From Tolypeutes matacus (Eukaryota > Chordata > Mammalia > Cingulata > Chlamyphoridae): 64,000 nt of DNA. The notes below the pieces were generated by a model. That model was not told the origin of the DNA. It was given only the letters and a program-made list of their open reading frames with translations, and ran no database searches. The stretch covers positions 1,029,303 through 1,093,302 of the forward strand of contig JAKSZT010020895.1 in the NCBI GenBank assembly GCA_026826555.1. The letters are read 5' to 3'. Position 1 is the stretch's first letter; each line of letters begins with the position of its first letter. Positions 59,806 to 64,000 of the stretch are shown in pieces. A program made the position numbers and the translations under genes.

Positions 59806-60466
59806 TGTATTAGTCAGCCAAAGGGGTGCTGATGCAAAATACCAGAAATCTGTTGCCTTTTATAAAGGGTATTTATTGGGGTAGAAGCTTACAGTTACCA
59901 GGCCATAAAGTATAAGTTATTTCCCTCACCAAAACCTGTTGCCATGTGTTGGGGCAAGATGGCTGCCTACATCTGCAAGGGTACAGCCTTCCTCTTGCTC
60001 TTAAGGCTCTGTGGTCCCAGCTTCTTCCAATATCAACTATAGGCTGGGATAAGTCTCATCTCTCTCCCAGAGCTTATTTCTCTCTGGGCTCAGCTGTTTT
60101 GTTCTCTCCAGAATGTTAGCTGTAGACTATCAGTCTCTCTCTATTCCTGGGGCCTCTGACATGTTTATGGAGCTGTCTCTATTCCTCTGTATTCTTCTCC
60201 TGTTTAATCTATTCCTGGGGCTCCAGCATCAAAAATCTCCACTCCTTCCTCTGCATTGGTTTTCTCTGTGAGTCCCTGCCCCCTTGGTGGGTGGGGACTC
60301 AATGTCCCACTGTTGTGGACCAATCAAAGCCCTAATCATAATTTAATCAAGTAAAAGTGAAACTTCTGAAGTTAATATAACCTAATATGCCCAGAGAAAC
60401 AGACCAGTTTACAAACATAATCCAATATCTATTTTTGGAATTCATAAACAATATCAAACTGCTACA
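59806..60466 (-). mobile_element. LTR-A, complete, antisense
   Basis: A 661-bp LTR with plus-strand ends TGTATTAGTCAGCCAAAGGG and CAAACTGCTACA. Flanks TACAC (59801-59805) and TATAC (60467-60471) match at four of five bases, a probable 5-bp target duplication. Closest in layout to 7463-8117. Solo LTR. Confidence 0.9.
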
Positions 60467-60549
60467 TATACCAAAAAAAAAAAAAAAAAGTAAAAAATCA
60501 TGGGATAATATAAATAATGAAAACACAAGCCAAAAAAACATCTGGTGTG
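60461..60549 (+). repeat. ~87-bp duplicated segment, copy 2
   Basis: It includes the last six bases of the LTR-A plus the flank, an A-run at 60474-60489, and AAACACAAGCCAAAAAAACA with CATCTGGT. See copy 1 at 58969. Confidence 0.75.
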
Positions 60550-60552
60550 GCT

Positions 60553-61863
60553 GCATGGCCATATCATTTTCACTAACTGTGGGCCTTATGGCAAGAAGTA
60601 TAATAAAATGCTAAGAACAATTTTGAATCACGATAACTGGTTCAATGCAATAGAAACACCTATCAGTTCCAAATTTGTATGTGCATACTAACAGTTCTTA
60701 AAAATATATACTTCAAAAAGAGAAAAACAAAAGAAAAAATATATATAGTGCACCAAGTTACATAACAAAAAAACTTTAAATTGCCAAAATTACAGTTGGA
60801 GCACTAAATACAATTCAGTTAATATATAAAATATGAGGAAAATTGGACACATATAAGACTTGAACAGCACAAATGACTCTAATTTGTCCTACTTAGTGCA
60901 TATACAGTATCATTCCTAAGGATCCAGAATATTCATTATTTTCAAGAGTGTATTATGATGTATCAAAATAGATCATATGCTGTGTGAATATCCAACATAT
61001 GTCAGCAGTTTTACATCACTGAAAATCAACTGTCTGACCATAGTTAAACAGGAAATTAAAGACATAAAATTCATAGTACTTCTAAAGACCAGGGAAGGCT
61101 TCCACTCTCCTAAAAGGATCTAACTGATCCACTTATATCATTGAAGTGATACTAAACAGCAGACATTGTAGTGTCTTCTAATATGTACTTTTCTAATAGA
61201 CAAAATCTCATAATGAACAAAGTGATCATTATTTAGAAAATGGATAAATAGCAAGTATGTATTCACATATTGCCATGTACTAGTCCAAATGCTTTCTATA
61301 TTCCATGGTGTCACATCCTCAGCAGATTTATAAGGGTGGGTACATGTTTAACACATAAAGAAGCTAAGTCACAAAAGAAGTGATATGTAGAACTGAAAAA
61401 TGACTCACCTAGCTCACCCATCTCAGTGCTGATCTATGGCTAGTAAATAGTATTTAATACCTTTATATTGACATTTCAGATCATTTCAGAAGCAGTGTTT
61501 GGTTATTTAACTCAGTAGAAGTCTTGAGATAATAGCCTGGCTAGTGAAAATCACTGCATTCTTCAGAAGAAAAACTGTGGAAGCATTTTGCAAATATTAA
61601 ACCAGAAACACCTGACTTCTGGGATTAAGGTGAAACCAGATTCTGGGCCTCTGTTTCTCTGCTCTTTGGTCTTTAGGATCCACAAAAGTTTTTCCATAGA
61701 AATCATATTATATTAAGAGAATTGCAGTTTTATTTCTGATTAATTATTGCCCCATTACACTTCTTCAATTCATTTCACAGTTTCAATATACTAATATTTA
61801 TTGATGTTTGAAAGCTGTGTTCATGCATACACTTTATTTATATACTTTTCTTTCATTATCTAG
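60553..61863. other. Unassigned AT-rich DNA
   Basis: No gene or repeat recognised. Confidence 0.4.
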
Positions 61864-62113
61864 ATTCAATTATCCTCCACATATTACCTCTGGATAATGT
61901 GTATGACAGATGCCAAAAACTGTGTCCCCATGGATTTTCCCTAATGCCATCTGGAACTGAATACAGAGGCACTTGTTATAAAGCACAAAGATTCCTCTCA
62001 GGATGTCAGTAATTCAAATAACTGCCCATTTGTGCTTGTTTGCATTAAACAAGATTGGACTGTTCCCAGAAATCCTGACTTGCCTAGCTGGCATAAGAAG
62101 ACCATATTACCAT
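61864..62113 (+). other. Candidate exon (low confidence)
   Basis: It is preceded by the acceptor-like TTTCTTTCATTATCTAG and followed by the donor-like CAT|GTGAGTATA. One frame reads a cysteine-containing stretch (YDRCQKLCPHGFSLMPSGTE then YRGTCYK) before a stop at about 62011, so it is not open throughout. It may be a non-coding exon, a decayed coding exon or chance. Confidence 0.25.
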
Positions 62114-62830
62114 GTGAGTATATTTTGTTATTTCTTGTTTTCCTTCTCCTTTACCTCACTCAATGAATCATCCTCACTTCCTAACTGCACTGTTCACTTA
62201 TTTGTTGAGAGCCACTGCTAATAGGACTTTAATAGAAAATGTAGATAAGGAAGTTATTCACATAAAGAGACCAATGTCTTCTTTTTTATTTTTTGTGCTA
62301 AAATATTTCATTCCAGAATTTTTAGGAGAATTTCAAGTAGTTCATGGAAGTGAATAGTGTGTTTATGATCAATGGACAGAACCTCTGTTAGCAATGCAGG
62401 CAAGGGCAGGTGTCTCTCCATGCTTCCCAAAGCTTAAGTATGCAGAAGGCTAATTTCCATTTATGATTAAATGAACTTAGTTATGGGGATTGTGTTGATC
62501 TACCAAATGGAAATAATGACTTACGCATAGTACTGCTATTCAAATAAAAAATTTACAAAGCTTTTAATCTGTTATATTTCAGGTGTAATGCTAGGATTTT
62601 GTAAGAGTATACCATGAAAAACCATGTTAGCATTTGTGCGTTGTTTTTTCCATAGCTTCCAGTTCTGTGTATGCATATAAATCACCCAAAATATTTTGAA
62701 AGATTGAGTTAATTATAAATAAATTAAATTTAGATGGATGTATAAATACATTAGTGAAGAAATAGTCTAATGAAGAAAATACATGTTCCTATTCTTCAGG
62801 TTGATAAATGCCTGTTTCCTGCTGTTGCAG
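62114..62830. other. Unassigned DNA between the candidate exons
   Basis: 717 bases beginning GTGAGT and ending TTGCAG, that is, intron-like ends. No repeat was recognised inside. Confidence 0.3.
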
Positions 62831-62948
62831 AAAATGCAGCATATAATTTGCACTTACAATTGGAGGAATGAGAGAACCCACACATTATTCCAGCCACCCC
62901 AGGAAGCAGTATTTAGTAGCATAACTCCTGGCTCCTGCCAATCTGCAG
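62831..62948 (+). other. Candidate exon with good splice-site context
   Basis: 118 bases framed by a strong acceptor (TTTCCTGCTGTTGCAG|A) and a consensus donor (CTGCAG|GTAAGG). One frame is open across the whole exon (QKMQHIICTYNWRNERTHTL onward), but it resembles no family I know. Non-coding RNA exon and chance are both possible. Confidence 0.35.
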
Positions 62949-63305
62949 GTAAGGAAAAGGTCTCAATTTTTCAATAATCTTTCCATAGTTTTTATAATGA
63001 TTTTTTTTGTCATATTACTTGGAACAAAACAGAAAGTAATAATTAGTTCCAAGTACTGGGTTTTTCTTTTCTTTTTCATTTGTTGGGTAAAAAACAATAA
63101 CACTATGTATATTTAAGATGGAATAAATGCATATGCTAAAGGGACATTTTCTTAATTATATTGTCAGTGATTTGTAATTCATATTTATAATTTTAAAATA
63201 TAGATACCATTCTGAGTACCTTCCATTGAGATGTTTTATAAATTTAATTTCATTACTATATAAAATATATAGTAATATATATTTTATTGATAAGGGAATT
63301 TAGGT
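62949..63305. other. Unassigned AT-rich DNA
   Basis: No gene or repeat recognised. Confidence 0.4.
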
Positions 63306-63309
63306 TAAA

Positions 63310-64000
63310 AGATGATATTCCCTATAATCACAAAGTTGTGCATTCATAACTCCAATCATTTCTAGAGCATTTTATTATTCTAGTAATAATAAGAATACTA
63401 AAAAAAACAACAACCAACAAACAAATAAACAAAACTCATCACCTCTCAGTCTCTCTATGCTTCCCCTGCCGTACATCACTGCTATTGTTTCCTTCTCTCT
63501 AGTGTATTGGTATTTGTATTTTGTAAAAACTGTATTACATATGCAATATAACCCATCTGTGTGTATTACGTGAGGTTTCACTATACTATACAGTCCCATG
63601 TTACATTTTTTATCTTTCTTCCTAGCAATATAAATACCCTTAGGTTTTCCCTTTCAACCACTATCATAGCCATATATCCCTGCTAGTCAAACAGCATGAT
63701 ATGCTCTCACAATTTCCATTTATTCCCAAAGAATTAAAAATAACCTTTTAACCAATTCTGCACAGAGTAAATATACATTCTCTATCATCCTTCTATTTTC
63801 TGGTGACCTATATTCTAATTATTATTTACATGAATTTACATAATATATTTAGTTCATAATAGCACAATCACACAGTATTTGTCCCTTTGTATCTGGCTTG
63901 CTTCAGTCAACATAATGTCCTCCAGGTGCATCCATATTGTCACATACTTCATGGCTTCATTTCTTCTTACAGCTGCAAAACTTTCTATTGTCTATATACA
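63310..64000 (-). mobile_element. Antisense L1 3' UTR and ORF2 tip, running off the window
   Basis: It follows the UTR order of 37319-38510 (CTCTCTATGCTTCCCCTGCC at about 63451, CAGTCCCATGTTACATTTTT at about 63591), then passes into the ORF2 C-terminal antisense (CTTCAGTCAACATAATGTCC, TTTCTTCTTACAGCTG). The rest of the element lies beyond the right edge. Confidence 0.75.

Overview
This is nuclear DNA from a placental mammal, very probably a xenarthran (armadillo, sloth or anteater), with an armadillo-type lineage slightly favoured. The reasons are dense L1 (LINE-1) remains with very long, distinctive 3' untranslated regions; several LTR families with TG...CA ends that I associate with Xenarthra; and short tRNA-derived SINE pieces whose A-rich AATAAATAAATAAAATCTT-type tail and tRNA-like head resemble the DAS SINEs of armadillos. 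These family calls rest on sequence memory; no database was searched. There is no bacterial-style gene organisation, operon, CRISPR array or rRNA gene. I find no intact protein-coding gene. The long open frames are almost all shadows or shreds of retrotransposons.

Layout. 1-1.1 kb: the right end of an LTR (called LTR-A here) followed by a decayed ERVL-like pol fragment. 1.4-8.4 kb: old LTRs, L1 fragments, a ~111-bp tandem repeat, an antisense LTR-A and a Tigger-like DNA transposon scrap. 8.4-15.5 kb: one sense L1 running from 5' UTR to 3' UTR, split by a 1.76-kb nested element. 15.5-19.5 kb: L1 pieces of alternating orientation, carrying a solo LTR-A with a clean 5-bp target duplication (GTTCC). 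19.5-30.6 kb: mostly unrecognised DNA with an LTR, a Tigger1 transposase remnant, two antisense L1 3' regions, a 30-bp minisatellite, and an olfactory receptor pseudogene (28.75-29.87 kb) split by an L1 3' end. 30.7-38.5 kb: a sense L1 ORF2 and 3' UTR, then antisense L1 material with nested insertions. 40.4-53.3 kb: further antisense and sense L1 bodies separated by a ~115-bp tandem array at 44.8-45.5 kb. 53.4-64 kb: quieter DNA with a SINE insertion carrying an inverted copy of its own flank, an unidentified decayed coding region (55.9-57.2 kb), two LTRs, two possible spliced exons (61.9-62.9 kb) and an L1 3' end running off the window.

How it fits together. The window behaves like a gene-poor, AT-rich retrotransposon sink beside or inside an olfactory receptor neighbourhood. 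The most informative signals are structural: insertions nested in insertions, target-site duplications, tandem monomers next to L1 5' ends, and a ~1.5-1.7 kb L1-3'UTR-derived unit seen three times with the same 5' boundary. Boundaries of old repeats are usually good to about 20-50 bases unless a target duplication is quoted. The most promising but unproven items are that fixed-length unit, the SINE with an inverted flank, the 115-bp array, and the unidentified reading frame near 56.5 kb.
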